Assembly (NCBI RefSeq): GCF_007050985.1
Contig: NZ_VHSF01000001.1
Coordinates: forward strand, 62,001-126,000
Length of the DNA stretch: 64,000 nt
From: Christiangramia sabulilitoris
GTDB taxonomy: Bacteria > Bacteroidota > Bacteroidia > Flavobacteriales > Flavobacteriaceae
Direction: 5' to 3'
Positions 26,271 through 35,734 of the stretch are shown one piece after another (the stretch's first letter is position 1; every line of letters begins with the position of its first letter). The position numbers and the translations under genes were made by a program. The notes beneath the pieces are model-generated. The model made no database searches and was not told where the DNA came from. It saw only the letters and a program-made list of their open reading frames with translations.

Positions 26271-28304
26271 ATGGAAATAAGCACAATTTTATATATAACC
26301 CTGGCACTTTTTGTAGCGCTGGGGTTTGCTTTTTTTCAGTATTTGTTCAAAAATGAGAATAAGCGAAAAAAGGATTATATATTTTTTGCTCTCAGGGCGG
26401 CCTCCGTGTTTTTAGTTTTACTGCTCCTTATAAACCCTGAAATTCGCTCGGTGGAATATGAGATCGATAAACCAGAATTAATATTACTGGCAGATAATTC
26501 CCAGTCGATTTCTTTTTTAGGGGAAGCCGAGAGACTGAAGGAAATCCCCGCTTTATTCTATGATAATGATCGCCTTCAGCAAAACTTCAATACTAAAACC
26601 ATGTTTTTTGGAGAACGATTATCCCTGGATGATTCTCTGAACTTCGAGGACAGGCAAACAGATATTTATACTGCACTTACAGAAACCTCAGATCTTAACT
26701 CTCATGAAAATTCTGTAGTGGTTTTATTAACCGATGGTAACCAAAGCCAGGGTCGGGATTTTCGATATTTCAATAAAAGATCTGGCAGTGAAATTTTACC
26801 GGTTATTGTAGGAGATACCACCAGGTACAAGGATTTGAGCATTGATAAAATCAATGCCAATAAGTATGCTTTTTTGAATAACAGGTTTCCCGTAGAAATT
26901 TTCTTTAATTATTCCGGAAAAGATAATATTGAGGCTGAAGTGACTATCAAATCTGGAGAGACTATTATCTATCAGGAAAAGCTAGAGTTATCTCCCGACG
27001 TTTCCTCAGGAATAATTAGAACAGATCTGCCTGCCAGTTCCCTTGGAGTAAAAACCTATGAAGTTGAGATTCAACCTGGGAAAAGTGAAAAGAATCTTAT
27101 AAATAATATTCGAAAATTTGCTGTCGAAGTTATTGATGAACGTACGTCAGTTCTAATTCTAAGCGATATTTCACATCCAGATCTGGGTGCGTTGCAGAAG
27201 TCTGTACAAAGCAATCAGCAACGATCTGCAACAATTAAATATCTTGGCGATTCAAATTTTGAAATTTCAGATTATCAATTAGTTATATTGTATCAGGTTA
27301 ACAGCAAGTTTAATTCTGTGATCACAGATATTCTTGAAAATAACTACAACTTTCTCATCATTACAGGATCTAAAACAGACTGGAATTTTTTGAACAATCT
27401 GGATCTGGGCTTTAGCAAAGCTTATACCAATCAACCCCAGGAAATTTTTCCTGTATATAATCCAACCTTTAGTTCTTTTGCTTTCGAGGATATTGGCTTT
27501 GATGATTTTCCACCTTTAATAGACAAATTCGGATCGGTAAAATTTGATTCAAAAGTCTACAATGTTTTGCTTACTCAGGAATTACAAGGGGTGCAAACCG
27601 GTGAACCATTAATGGCCGTTAGCCAGCAAAATCCGAAATCTGGTTTTCTGCTTGGAGAAAATCTATGGAGATGGCGGGCGAAATCCTACCTGGATCAAAA
27701 TTCCTTTAGTGAGTTTGACGATTTTTTGGGGAAGCTGATACAGAATTTAAGCGCTATAAACCGCCAGCAGCGATTAACTATTGATGCTGAGAATTTTTAC
27801 TATGCAAATCAAAATGTTGTGATATCTGCCCAGTATTTTGATGAAAATTATCAGTTTGATGCCGGCAGAAATTTAAAAATCAATGTAAGAAATAACGGTA
27901 CCGGAGCAGATTTCAACTCAGATTTATTATTAAAAAATAATTTTTACCAGTTCGATGGTGGTGATCTGCCGCCGGGGAATTACTCCTACAACATATCAGT
28001 TCAGGGAGAGAACCTCTCAAAATCAGGAAATTTTGAGGTGATCGATTATAACAGTGAACAGCAATTCGTTTCCTCTAATCTGTCTGGTATGCAGTCATTT
28101 GCGAGTAACAATGATACAAGGCTCTATTTCCAGGATCAGGTAGATGACTTAATTAATAGCCTGCTGGCCGATGATAAGTTTAAACCCGTTCAAAAAAGCC
28201 GTCAAAAAACAGTACCTTTGATAGACTGGTATTACCTGTTGTTTATATTGATTTCTATTCTTGCCGTTGAATGGTTTTACCGAAAATATTTAGGACTAAT
28301 TTAA
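26271..28304 (+). CDS. vWA-like membrane protein
   Basis: A 677-residue protein with two N-terminal membrane helices (about residues 6-24 and 38-58) and one at the C-terminus (about 649-666). Just after the second helix comes LILLADNSQSI, a DxSxS metal-ion adhesion site, and later VVVLLTDGNQSQGRDF, the usual von Willebrand A fold. The long central part is mostly beta-rich and extracytoplasmic, including IVAVEVIDE-type strands. Similar proteins are annotated as vWA/BatA-like in Bacteroidetes. It lies 71 bp after fabG and 16 bp before the SPFH gene. Function unknown. Confidence 0.75.
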   Translation: MEISTILYITLALFVALGFAFFQYLFKNENKRKKDYIFFALRAASVFLVLLLLINPEIRSVEYEIDKPELILLADNSQSISFLGEAERLKEIPALFYDNDRLQQNFNTKTMFFGERLSLDDSLNFEDRQTDIYTALTETSDLNSHENSVVVLLTDGNQSQGRDFRYFNKRSGSEILPVIVGDTTRYKDLSIDKINANKYAFLNNRFPVEIFFNYSGKDNIEAEVTIKSGETIIYQEKLELSPDVSSGIIRTDLPASSLGVKTYEVEIQPGKSEKNLINNIRKFAVEVIDERTSVLILSDISHPDLGALQKSVQSNQQRSATIKYLGDSNFEISDYQLVILYQVNSKFNSVITDILENNYNFLIITGSKTDWNFLNNLDLGFSKAYTNQPQEIFPVYNPTFSSFAFEDIGFDDFPPLIDKFGSVKFDSKVYNVLLTQELQGVQTGEPLMAVSQQNPKSGFLLGENLWRWRAKSYLDQNSFSEFDDFLGKLIQNLSAINRQQRLTIDAENFYYANQNVVISAQYFDENYQFDAGRNLKINVRNNGTGADFNSDLLLKNNFYQFDGGDLPPGNYSYNISVQGENLSKSGNFEVIDYNSEQQFVSSNLSGMQSFASNNDTRLYFQDQVDDLINSLLADDKFKPVQKSRQKTVPLIDWYYLLFILISILAVEWFYRKYLGLI

Positions 28305-28320
28305 ATTTCAATTATTATAT

Positions 28321-29136
28321 ATGGAAAGATTACCCAAGATTGGCATACCATTATTTATTGGTGTTGTCATATTAATTATTATTATCGCTAAATCTACAGT
28401 TACTATTGATTCCGGTGAGGCCGGAGTTTTATACCGAACCTTTGGTGGTGGTGTGGTTACAGATCAACCGCCATTATCTGAAGGATTTCATTTTGTGGCT
28501 CCATGGAACAAAGTATTTGTTTATGAAGTTCGTCAACAGTCTATTGATGAAGAAATGCGTGTACTTTCTTCCAATGGACTTGAGATCAGCCTGGATGCTT
28601 CAGTTTGGTTTCAACCGGAATATGATGCATTAGGAAAGCTACACCAGGAAAAAGGAGAGGCTTATATACAGCGTCTGCTTCAACCTGCGATCCGTTCGGC
28701 AACCAGAGCTGTGGTAGGTAGGTATAATCCCGAGCAACTTTATGCTAGTAAAAGAGAAGCAATACAAAAGGAGATTTTTGACGAAACAAACCTTTTACTG
28801 GAAGATCAGTATGTTCAGGTAAATGAGGTTCTTGTTAGGGATGTGTCTCTACCTTCTACCATTAAGGAAGCGATCGAAAGAAAGCTAAGACAGGAGCAGG
28901 AATCCCTGGAATATGAATTTAGATTGACCAAGGCTGAGCAGGAAGCTGAACGTCAGCGTATCGATGCTGAAGGTAAGGCAACTGCCAACCGTATTCTTAG
29001 TGAGTCCTTAACAGATAAAGTACTTAAGGAAAAAGGTATTCAGGCCACAGTAGAACTGGCTAAATCACCAAATGCAAAAGTGGTCGTTATTGGTTCTGGA
29101 GATGACGGAATGCCGATAATTTTAGGTAATAACTAA
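28321..29136 (+). CDS. Prohibitin family protein (SPFH/Band 7)
   Basis: A 271-residue protein with one N-terminal membrane helix (about residues 8-25, GIPLFIGVVILIIIIAK) followed by an SPFH domain (VDSGEAGVLYRTFGG-like start, IRSATRAVVGRYNPEQL core) and a coiled-coil segment (about residues 190-230, ERKLRQEQESLEYEFRLTKA). Proteins of this type assemble into rings in the membrane and guard proteases or organise microdomains. It follows the vWA protein after 16 bp, so the two are likely co-transcribed; the his operon leader begins just downstream. Confidence 0.88.
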   Translation: MERLPKIGIPLFIGVVILIIIIAKSTVTIDSGEAGVLYRTFGGGVVTDQPPLSEGFHFVAPWNKVFVYEVRQQSIDEEMRVLSSNGLEISLDASVWFQPEYDALGKLHQEKGEAYIQRLLQPAIRSATRAVVGRYNPEQLYASKREAIQKEIFDETNLLLEDQYVQVNEVLVRDVSLPSTIKEAIERKLRQEQESLEYEFRLTKAEQEAERQRIDAEGKATANRILSESLTDKVLKEKGIQATVELAKSPNAKVVVIGSGDDGMPIILGNN

Positions 29137-29187
29137 TAAACAATTCTTAAAAATTAAGTTTCAGGTTTTATTTCTGATAATTTTATT

Positions 29188-29195
29188 TAGATTTG
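29188..29195 (+). promoter_or_regulatory. Promoter -7 box of the histidine operon
   Basis: TAGATTTG is an exact TAnnTTTG match 8 bp before the leader peptide ATG, so the leader transcript would have almost no 5' UTR. The -33 region (TTTT at 29166-29169) is a weak fit. Confidence 0.5.
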
Positions 29196-29203
29196 AACTC
29201 ACA

Positions 29204-29260
29204 ATGAGAAACTATACAGTACATCATCATCATTTTTCTTTCCACGCTCAGGCGAGGTGA
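29204..29260 (+). CDS. hisL: Histidine operon leader peptide
   Basis: An 18-codon ORF, MRNYTVHHHHFSFHAQAR, with four consecutive His codons (29222-29233) and a fifth at 29243-29245, followed by TGA. It precedes a terminator hairpin and hisG. Ribosomes slow at these codons when charged tRNA-His is scarce and thereby choose between the terminator and antiterminator, the classical histidine attenuation. A chance ORF with this His run directly before hisG is very unlikely. Confidence 0.85.
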   Translation: MRNYTVHHHHFSFHAQAR

Positions 29261-29307
29261 TTGTGATATGTTGTAACTTTAACTAAAATATCATAACCCG
29301 TTTGAGC
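29246..29307 (+). promoter_or_regulatory. Antiterminator pairing of the his leader
   Basis: GCTCAGGCG (29246-29254), inside the last codons of the leader peptide, can pair over nine positions (two G-U) with CGTTTGAGC (29299-29307), which is the left arm and loop of the terminator. The two structures exclude each other. The pairing is directly seen; the switch is inferred from histidine attenuators. Confidence 0.65.
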
Positions 29308-29326
29308 AATCAAGCGGGTTTTTTTA
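29295..29326 (+). terminator. His operon attenuator terminator
   Basis: AACCCGTTTGA (29295-29305) pairs with TCAAGCGGGTT (29310-29320), an 11-bp stem with one G-U pair and a GCAA (GNRA) tetraloop, then TTTTT. It lies between hisL and hisG. Confidence 0.85.
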
Positions 29327-29350
29327 TTTCTAATACTACCAAACAAAATC

Positions 29351-30214
29351 ATGAGTAAAGAAAAGTTAAGAATAGCAGTTCAGAAATCGGGTCGATTATT
29401 CGAAGACTCCATTGGAATCCTGAAAGACGCCGGGATATCTATAGATAATGGAAAAGAACAGCTTAAAGCATCTTCAAGAAATTTCCCGCTAGAAGTAATG
29501 TATCTTAGAAATGGGGACATCCCGCAGTATCTTAGAGATGGAGTGGTAGATGTTGCTATTATCGGCGAAAATGTTTTGATCGAAAAAGGTCAGGATATCA
29601 TACGCGGAGAAAAGCTGGGTTTTTCAAAATGTCGCGTTTCCCTGGCGGTACCAAAATCTTTCAACTACAATAGCATTAAGGATCTGGATGGTCTAAAGAT
29701 CGCTACTTCTTATCCTAATACGGTAAATGAGTTTTTAAAAGAGAAGGGGATTTCTGCCGATCTGCATATTATTAATGGATCTGTTGAGATCGCTCCAAAT
29801 ATTGGCCTTGCCGATGCTATTTGTGATATTGTGTCCAGCGGAAGTACCTTATTCAAGAATGGCCTGAAAGAAGTAGAAGTAATGCTGAAAAGTGAAGCAG
29901 TATTGGCTATTTCTCCTGAAATTTCTGAAGAAAGAAAGAAGATCCTGGAGAAGCTGCAATTCAGAATGAAGTCTGTGTTGAATGCAAGGACTTCTAAATA
30001 CATTCTCATGAACGTTCCTAATGAGAAGCTGGAGGATGTAATAAAATTATTGCCTGGAATGAGAAGCCCAACGGTTTTACCTTTAGCGGAAGAAGGCTGG
30101 AGTTCTGTTCATACTGTAATAAATGAAGAGCGTTTTTGGGAAGTCCTTGATGAGCTTAGGGATTTTGGAGCTGAAGGAATCCTGGTTGCACCAATTGAAA
30201 AAATGGTAATTTAA
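29351..30214 (+). CDS. hisG: ATP phosphoribosyltransferase, long form
   Basis: HisG joins ATP and PRPP, the first and feedback-controlled step of histidine synthesis. At 287 residues it is the long form with a C-terminal ACT-like regulatory domain (from about residue 210), so it needs no HisZ partner. The N-terminal RIAVQKSGRLFEDSI and the PRPP-binding region EIAPNIGLADAICDIVSSGSTL (as AICDIVSSGSTL, near residue 155) are visible. It is the first gene of the operon after the attenuator. Confidence 0.97.
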   Translation: MSKEKLRIAVQKSGRLFEDSIGILKDAGISIDNGKEQLKASSRNFPLEVMYLRNGDIPQYLRDGVVDVAIIGENVLIEKGQDIIRGEKLGFSKCRVSLAVPKSFNYNSIKDLDGLKIATSYPNTVNEFLKEKGISADLHIINGSVEIAPNIGLADAICDIVSSGSTLFKNGLKEVEVMLKSEAVLAISPEISEERKKILEKLQFRMKSVLNARTSKYILMNVPNEKLEDVIKLLPGMRSPTVLPLAEEGWSSVHTVINEERFWEVLDELRDFGAEGILVAPIEKMVI

Positions 30215-30235
30215 TAACTGCTGAATATTAAGAGT

Positions 30236-31519
30236 ATGAATAAGATATTAAATCCGTCAAGAGCAGACTGGCCTGAGATCCTGAAAAGACCTACTCAGAC
30301 GGTTGCCGATATTGAGCAAACTGTGAATCAGATCTTTGATGAGATTAGGGTTAAAGGAAATGCTGCAGTTGCAAAATATACCGAGCTGTTTGACGGTATT
30401 AAATTAGAAGATCTGAAGGTTTCAGAAGCCGAGGTTCAGAATGCTGATAAGGAAATTTCAGAAGAATTGAAGTCGGCTATTAAACTGGCGAAATCCAATA
30501 TTGAAAAATTCCATGCTGCACAGAGAACCGATAAGGTAAGTGTTGAAACTACGAACGGAGTTAAATGCTGGCAGGAAAAGAAAGCGATCCAGAAAGTTGG
30601 GCTTTATATTCCCGGTGGAACCGCTCCTTTGTTCTCTTCTATATTAATGCTGGCTATTCCGGCAAGACTTGCTGGTTGTAAGGAGATCATTTTATGCACA
30701 CCACCAGATAAGAATGGAAATGTGAATCCGGCAATCCTTTATGCCGCTGAACTTTGTGGGGTAACTCAAATATTCAAAATAGGAGGTATACAGGCCATTG
30801 GCGCGATGACCTTCGGAACAGTAGATGTTCCGCAAGTTTATAAGATATTCGGACCTGGAAATCAGTTTGTGACTGTTGCTAAACAACTCGCGACGAAATA
30901 CCAGGTAGCTATTGATATGCCGGCAGGACCTTCAGAATTACTGGTATTTGCAGATGACTCGGCAAATGCGGCTTACGTCGCTTCAGATCTGCTAAGTCAG
31001 GCAGAACATGGTGTAGATAGCCAGGTGATCATGGTTTCGACTTCAGAAAAGCTGATAAATGCAGTTTCAGATGAGATCGAGTCGCAGGTACAGGAGTTAC
31101 CCAGAAAAGCCATAGCAGATAAGGCTATAGAGAATTCCAGGTTGATCCTGGTAAGTTCAAAAGAAGAAGCCTTGGAACTCATCAATGAATATGGCCCAGA
31201 GCATTTCATTATCTGTTCTGAAGATGAAGATTATTTCGTGAAGGGTGTTGTGAATGCGGGCTCTGTATTCATAGGGAACTACACCCCTGAAAGTGCTGGA
31301 GATTACGCTTCCGGAACCAATCATACCTTGCCTACCAATGGCTACGCCAAGCAGTATAGCGGTGTAAACCTGGACAGTTTTATGAAGACCATTACCTTTC
31401 AAAAGATCACCGAAGAGGGTATTAGAGAAATTGGACCATCCATAGAATTACTAGCCGAAGCTGAAGGTTTACAGGCCCATAAGAATGCAGTAAGTCTAAG
31501 ATTAAAAGACCTTAAATAA
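30236..31519 (+). CDS. hisD: Histidinol dehydrogenase
   Basis: HisD oxidises L-histidinol to L-histidine in two NAD-dependent steps. The 427-residue length is normal. Visible motifs are GLYIPGGTAPLFSSILMLA, the catalytic region DMPAGPSELLVFAD, LLSQAEHGVDSQV (zinc and base residues) and GPEHF with the catalytic Glu-His pair near residue 318. It starts 21 bp after hisG, and hisC follows after 1 bp. Confidence 0.97.
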   Translation: MNKILNPSRADWPEILKRPTQTVADIEQTVNQIFDEIRVKGNAAVAKYTELFDGIKLEDLKVSEAEVQNADKEISEELKSAIKLAKSNIEKFHAAQRTDKVSVETTNGVKCWQEKKAIQKVGLYIPGGTAPLFSSILMLAIPARLAGCKEIILCTPPDKNGNVNPAILYAAELCGVTQIFKIGGIQAIGAMTFGTVDVPQVYKIFGPGNQFVTVAKQLATKYQVAIDMPAGPSELLVFADDSANAAYVASDLLSQAEHGVDSQVIMVSTSEKLINAVSDEIESQVQELPRKAIADKAIENSRLILVSSKEEALELINEYGPEHFIICSEDEDYFVKGVVNAGSVFIGNYTPESAGDYASGTNHTLPTNGYAKQYSGVNLDSFMKTITFQKITEEGIREIGPSIELLAEAEGLQAHKNAVSLRLKDLK

Positions 31520-31520
31520 A

Positions 31521-32573
31521 ATGCGGAATTTCGATTTAAATACACTGGTTCGGCCTAATGTTGCAGGTCTGAAGCCATATTCTTCAGCCAGGGATGAGTT
31601 TAAAACTCAGGGCGCAGAAATGATCTTTCTGGACGCTAATGAGAATCCGAATGATAATGGGTTTAACCGATACCCAGATCCGCAACAAGCTCAGGTTAAG
31701 GAAAAGCTTTCTGAAATTAAGAATGTCGCTCCGTCCAATATCTTATTAGGTAATGGGAGTGATGAAGTTCTTGATCTTATTTTCAGGGCTTTCTGTGAGC
31801 CTGGAAGAGATAATATTATATCACTTCCACCAACCTACGGCATGTATAAGGTTCTTGCAGATATCAATGATATTGAAAACAGAGAGGTTTTATTAAACCA
31901 CGATTTTGAACCAGATGTTACTGCGATCTTTGAACAGGTAAGTTCCAGAACCAAGATCATTTTTCTATGTTCACCGAATAATCCTTCCGGGAATTCATTT
32001 GAAGAGAATACGATAGAAGCAATTCTTAAAAGATTTGATGGGTTAGTGGTGATCGATGAGGCTTATATAGATTTTTCAGAAAAAGATAGCTGGATAAACA
32101 GGCTGGAAGATTTTCCTAATCTAATCGTTACGCAAACTTTTTCAAAGGCTTTCGGTAAGGCAGGGATCAGGCTGGGGGTATTATATGCTTCAGAAGAAAT
32201 TATCTCTGTTCTGAATAAGATCAAACCTCCTTATAATGTAAATCAACTAACTCAGAGTGAGTCTCTTGAAACTTTATTCGATCTGGATAAAATAAAATCA
32301 CAAGTATTTGATATTAAGAATGAAAGAAAGCTTTTATTTAAACAATTACTTGAAGTTAATTTTGTTTCTAAAATTTACAGGTCAGACGCTAATTTTCTGT
32401 TATTGGAAGTGGATGATGCGAATAAACGCTACGATCAATTTCTTGAAAAAGGAATCGTGTTAAGGAACAGAAGCAGCCAGCCTTTGTGTGAGAATTGCCT
32501 GAGGATAACCATTGGGACCAAAGAAGAAAACAAAAAACTAATTGAAGTATTTAAAGAATTAGATAATGAATAA
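31521..32573 (+). CDS. hisC: Histidinol-phosphate aminotransferase
   Basis: HisC is a PLP-dependent transaminase that makes histidinol phosphate from imidazole-acetol phosphate. The 350-residue protein of fold type I has [16 protein letters not shown], the PLP-binding [18 protein letters not shown] (Asp-Ala-Tyr) and the Schiff-base Lys in [15 protein letters not shown] (near residue 214), with the late Arg of the substrate carboxylate site. Overlaps hisB by 8 bp, which suggests coupling. Confidence 0.96.
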   Translation: MRNFDLNTLVRPNVAGLKPYSSARDEFKTQGAEMIFLDANENPNDNGFNRYPDPQQAQVKEKLSEIKNVAPSNILLGNGSDEVLDLIFRAFCEPGRDNIISLPPTYGMYKVLADINDIENREVLLNHDFEPDVTAIFEQVSSRTKIIFLCSPNNPSGNSFEENTIEAILKRFDGLVVIDEAYIDFSEKDSWINRLEDFPNLIVTQTFSKAFGKAGIRLGVLYASEEIISVLNKIKPPYNVNQLTQSESLETLFDLDKIKSQVFDIKNERKLLFKQLLEVNFVSKIYRSDANFLLLEVDDANKRYDQFLEKGIVLRNRSSQPLCENCLRITIGTKEENKKLIEVFKELDNE

Positions 32574-33705
32574 AGTATTATTTGTAGATCGTGACGGGAC
32601 ATTGATCCATGAACCTGAAGATTATCAAATCGACAGTCTGGATAAATTAGAGTTTTATCCCGATGTTTTTACCTACCTGGGTAAGATCGCCAAAGAGCTG
32701 GATTATGAGATCGTAATGGTGACCAATCAGGACGGATTGGGAACTGATAGTTTTCCGGAAAGCGATTTCTGGCCAATTCAGAATTTCATTATCAAAACTT
32801 TTAAGAATGAAGGCATTGAGTTTAGTGATGTTTTGATAGACAGAACCTTTGCGAAAGAAAATGCTCCTACCAGGAAACCTAATACCGGTTTGCTGGAAAG
32901 AAAATTTATGGATAACGCAGATTATGACCTTAAGAATTCTTTTATGGTAGGCGACCGACTAACAGATATTGAATTCGCCATGAACTTTGGTGGTCAGGGA
33001 ATTTTCATTGATAATCATGAAGGCCTTGGTGCAGATGAAGTGGAAAATGATAAATCTGAAGTTGAGGATAGAATTGCTTTAAAAACCGATTCCTGGAAAG
33101 AGATCTATGAATTTCTGAAACTACAGGATAGAACGGCATCTATCGAGAGAAAGACCAACGAAACAGATATTAAGATCGAATTGAACCTCGATGGAACCGG
33201 AAAAAGCGATATAAGCACCGGTATCGACTTTTTTGACCATATGCTTGATCAGTTAGCCCGTCATGGACAGATGGACCTTAAAATCGCTGTAAAAGGTGAT
33301 CTGGAGGTAGATGAGCATCATACTATCGAAGATACCGCGATTGCGTTGGGAGAAGTCTTTAGTAAAGCGCTAGGAAATAAGCTGGGTATTGAGCGATATG
33401 GATTCTGTTTACCTATGGACGATTGTCTTTCACAGGTCGCCATTGATTTTGGCGGAAGGAACTGGCTGGTTTGGGAAGCAGATTTCAACAGGGAAATGAT
33501 TGGTAAGATGCCTACAGAAATGTTCTATCATTTCTTTAAATCCTTTACCGATGGCGCTAAAGCAAATTTGAATATTAAAGCGGAAGGTAAAAATGAGCAC
33601 CATAAGATAGAAGCTATTTTTAAAGCCTTTGCGAAAGCTATAAAAATGGCGGTTAAAAGAGACACCGAAAAAATGATCTTACCATCTACAAAAGGAATGC
33701 TTTAA
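32566..33705 (+). CDS. hisB: Bifunctional histidinol-phosphatase / imidazoleglycerol-phosphate dehydratase
   Basis: A 379-residue fusion. The N-terminal HAD-type phosphatase begins [12 protein letters not shown] with the nucleophile Asp8 and general acid Asp10, and [12 protein letters not shown] near residue 126. The C-terminal dehydratase (from about residue 190) has the di-manganese motifs [28 protein letters not shown] and [17 protein letters not shown]. Both halves are complete, so this chain does steps 6 and 8 of histidine synthesis. Overlaps hisC by 8 bp and hisH by 1 bp. Confidence 0.97.
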   Translation: MNKVLFVDRDGTLIHEPEDYQIDSLDKLEFYPDVFTYLGKIAKELDYEIVMVTNQDGLGTDSFPESDFWPIQNFIIKTFKNEGIEFSDVLIDRTFAKENAPTRKPNTGLLERKFMDNADYDLKNSFMVGDRLTDIEFAMNFGGQGIFIDNHEGLGADEVENDKSEVEDRIALKTDSWKEIYEFLKLQDRTASIERKTNETDIKIELNLDGTGKSDISTGIDFFDHMLDQLARHGQMDLKIAVKGDLEVDEHHTIEDTAIALGEVFSKALGNKLGIERYGFCLPMDDCLSQVAIDFGGRNWLVWEADFNREMIGKMPTEMFYHFFKSFTDGAKANLNIKAEGKNEHHKIEAIFKAFAKAIKMAVKRDTEKMILPSTKGML

Positions 33706-34313
33706 TGAAAATAGTAATTATAGATTACGGAGCCGGGAATATCCAAAGTATCAAATTCGCAATAAAACGACTTGGATACGAGGCGGATCTTAGCAGCGAT
33801 GCTGAGGAAATCCGGAATGCCGATAAAGTTATATTTCCGGGAGTAGGCGAAGCTGGAAGTGCCATGAGAATGCTACGATCAACTGGCCTGGATAAGGTAA
33901 TACCAACGTTGAAACATCCTGTTCTGGGTATCTGTTTGGGAATGCAGTTAATGTGCAACTATTCCGAAGAAGGGGATACAAAAGGGCTGGGGATTTTTGA
34001 TGCTGATGTAAAACGTTTTGATAATTCGGTAAAAGTCCCACAGATTGGATGGAACCAGATCACAAATCTTGATTCACATCTTTTCGATCATGTTGAAAAC
34101 GGCGAATACGTTTACCTTGTACATAGCTATTACGTTCCTGAGTGTGCAGATGAAATTGCCAGAACTGAGTATGGTGTAAACTATTCTACGGCATTACATC
34201 GGGGTAATTTCTACGGAGTCCAGTTTCACCCTGAAAAAAGCAGCAAAACAGGCGAGCAGATACTAAAGAATTTCTTGAAATTGGAGCTGCGAACGAAGAG
34301 CGACGAAGTTTGA
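33705..34313 (+). CDS. hisH: Imidazole glycerol phosphate synthase, glutaminase subunit
   Basis: HisH hydrolyses glutamine and feeds ammonia to HisF. The 202-residue class I glutamine amidotransferase has the nucleophile Cys in GICLGMQLM (near residue 79) and the His-x-Glu pair in VQFHPEKSSK (near residue 180). The last codons, coding RTKSDEV, are made of the heptamer CGAMGAR (CGAAGAG CGACGAA, 34294-34307) that recurs around the four-helix-bundle gene, so the C-terminus may be lengthened by repeat DNA. A 239-bp repeat-rich gap follows before hisA. Confidence 0.96.
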   Translation: MKIVIIDYGAGNIQSIKFAIKRLGYEADLSSDAEEIRNADKVIFPGVGEAGSAMRMLRSTGLDKVIPTLKHPVLGICLGMQLMCNYSEEGDTKGLGIFDADVKRFDNSVKVPQIGWNQITNLDSHLFDHVENGEYVYLVHSYYVPECADEIARTEYGVNYSTALHRGNFYGVQFHPEKSSKTGEQILKNFLKLELRTKSDEV

Positions 34314-34368
34314 AATATGAATTATTGAAAATGAAATTTAGTGTAGTTAAAATATACTAAATATAGCA

Positions 34369-34398
34369 CGTCATTTTGAACTTGTTTCAGAATCTCAG
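34369..34398 (+). repeat. REP-like hairpin 3 (hisH-hisA gap)
   Basis: CGTCATTTTGAACTTGTTTC continuing to 34398 forms a hairpin ATTTTGAA/TTCAGAAT (one G-U) around CTTGT. It is the same element as the left arms of the two copies in the hisF-hisI gap, with other stem bases. Confidence 0.65.
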
Positions 34399-34552
34399 AA
34401 TTCCGTAAATCATTATAGTAAAAAAAGTCCTGAATTAAATTCAGGGATTTGAAATAGATTTAAAAAAAATAGATTAAAATGAAATTTTTACTTCAAACCT
34501 TGTACCTCGTATTTCAGAATTCGTACTTCCCACTTCTAAATTCTAACTTCAT
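34399..34552 (+). repeat. Purine-tract, repeat-like filler before hisA
   Basis: There is no ORF here. It holds a hairpin, TCCTGAAT/ATTCAGGGA near 34430-34450 with one bulged C, and from about 34490 a degenerate pattern with repeated GTAC(C/T)TCG and TTCTAA-type units just before the hisA ATG. This looks like decayed simple repeats, not a gene. Confidence 0.35.
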
Positions 34553-35278
34553 ATGCGAATAATACCGGCAATAGATATCATCGAAGGTAAATGCGTAAGG
34601 CTTTCAAAAGGTGATTACAATACCAAGAAAATTTATAATGAGAATCCTCTGGAGGTAGCCAAATCCTTTCAGGACCACGGAATTGAGTATTTACACCTCG
34701 TAGACCTTGATGGCGCAAAGTCTAAACATATAGTGAATCATAAGATCCTGGAACAGATCGCTTCAAAAACCGACCTTAAAGTTGATTTTGGAGGTGGATT
34801 AAAATCTGATAAAGATCTTGAGATCGCTTTCGAAAGTGGAGCTAACCAGATAACCGGTGGTAGTATTGCCGTTAAAGATCCTGAAATATTTCAAAACTGG
34901 ATCCAAAAGTATGGTAGTGATAAGATCATTCTGGGAGCCGATGCAAAGAATAGAAAGATAGCGGTTTCGGGCTGGCTGGAAGATTCAGATAAGGAGATCA
35001 TTCCTTTTATTCAGAACTATGAAGAGAAAGGTGCGAAATATGTGATCTGTACAGATATTTCTAAGGATGGAATGCTGGAAGGCCCGTCATTTGATCTTTA
35101 TGAAGAGATCCTGTCTGAAACTAAAAATATCAATCTTATCGCATCCGGTGGAATCTCAGAATTTGATGAATTACCAAAACTTGCAGAACTGGGTTGTGAA
35201 GGAGTGATCATAGGAAAAGCGATATATGAGAATAGGATTAGTTTGAAACAATTGGAAAATTATATTTTGAAGTTTTGA
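34553..35278 (+). CDS. hisA: Phosphoribosyl-formimino-AICAR ribotide isomerase
   Basis: HisA opens the ribose ring of ProFAR by an Amadori rearrangement. The 241-residue (beta/alpha)8 barrel has the catalytic Asp8 in [20 protein letters not shown] and the second Asp in [16 protein letters not shown] (near residue 130), plus paired phosphate-binding loops, VDFGGGLKS and LIASGGISE. It is a gene duplicate of the hisF barrel, as in other bacteria. It sits in its place in the operon, but repeat-containing DNA separates it on both sides. Confidence 0.97.
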   Translation: MRIIPAIDIIEGKCVRLSKGDYNTKKIYNENPLEVAKSFQDHGIEYLHLVDLDGAKSKHIVNHKILEQIASKTDLKVDFGGGLKSDKDLEIAFESGANQITGGSIAVKDPEIFQNWIQKYGSDKIILGADAKNRKIAVSGWLEDSDKEIIPFIQNYEEKGAKYVICTDISKDGMLEGPSFDLYEEILSETKNINLIASGGISEFDELPKLAELGCEGVIIGKAIYENRISLKQLENYILKF

Positions 35279-35281
35279 ATT

Positions 35282-35314
35282 ACGAACGACGAACGATGAA
35301 CGATGAACGATGAA
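35282..35314 (+). repeat. Heptamer repeat, left side of the four-helix-bundle gene
   Basis: One CGACGAA (35287-35293) and three CGATGAA units (35294-35314) in tandem, after a partial unit, starting 4 bp after the hisA stop. Related inverted units lie on the far side of the next gene. Confidence 0.75.
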
Positions 35315-35356
35315 AAATAGAAGAAAAAGCGAACAGTAAAGTTTTAAAAAGAAATA

Positions 35357-35704
35357 ATGCAGGATTTAAAAAAACGAACCAAAACCTTTGCTTTGGAATG
35401 CTGGAATTTATGCCGACTCATTCCAAAGACCAGGGAATGTGATGCTATAGTTAGACAGTTAATAAGGTCATCAAGTTCAGTTGCGGCAAATTATAGAGCT
35501 GCTAATCGTGCTAAATCTGACAGAGATTTTATAAATAAATTGAAAATTGTAGAAGAAGAAGCAGATGAAAGTCAGTTCTGGCTTGAATTTTTATTTGAAA
35601 CTTTTGAGAATAATCATGAAGAAATTCAGCGTCTCATAAAAGAGTCGGATGAGTTAATTGCTATTAGCGTTGCTTCGATAAAAAAAGTAAAAGCAAGAAT
35701 ATGA
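35357..35704 (+). CDS. Four-helix-bundle protein (S23/23S rRNA intervening-sequence type) inside the his operon
   Basis: A 115-residue all-helical protein with the motifs of the four-helix-bundle/S23 family: CWNLCRLIPKTRECDAIVRQ, then IRSSSSVAANYRAANRAKSD and a late KIVEEEADESQFWLEFLFE. In other bacteria these are encoded in 23S rRNA intervening sequences, or act as accessory (Avd) proteins of diversity-generating retroelements; standalone copies have no known function. Neither an rRNA nor a reverse transcriptase is in the window. It lies between hisA and hisF, with heptamer repeats on both sides in opposite orientation, which suggests it arrived as a cassette. It has no role in histidine synthesis that I can see. 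Confidence 0.85.
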   Translation: MQDLKKRTKTFALECWNLCRLIPKTRECDAIVRQLIRSSSSVAANYRAANRAKSDRDFINKLKIVEEEADESQFWLEFLFETFENNHEEIQRLIKESDELIAISVASIKKVKARI

Positions 35705-35734
35705 AAAATTCAGATTATCAAATAAAAAGATTCA

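Noticed and set aside
29222-29233. CATCATCATCAT as a simple repeat or tag-like sequence
   Set aside because: It is in frame in a leader peptide before hisG, with an attenuator following, so a regulatory His run is the better reading.
35282-35314. CRISPR-like array
   Set aside because: The units are 7 bp in direct tandem without spacers; no array of regular spaced repeats exists in the window.
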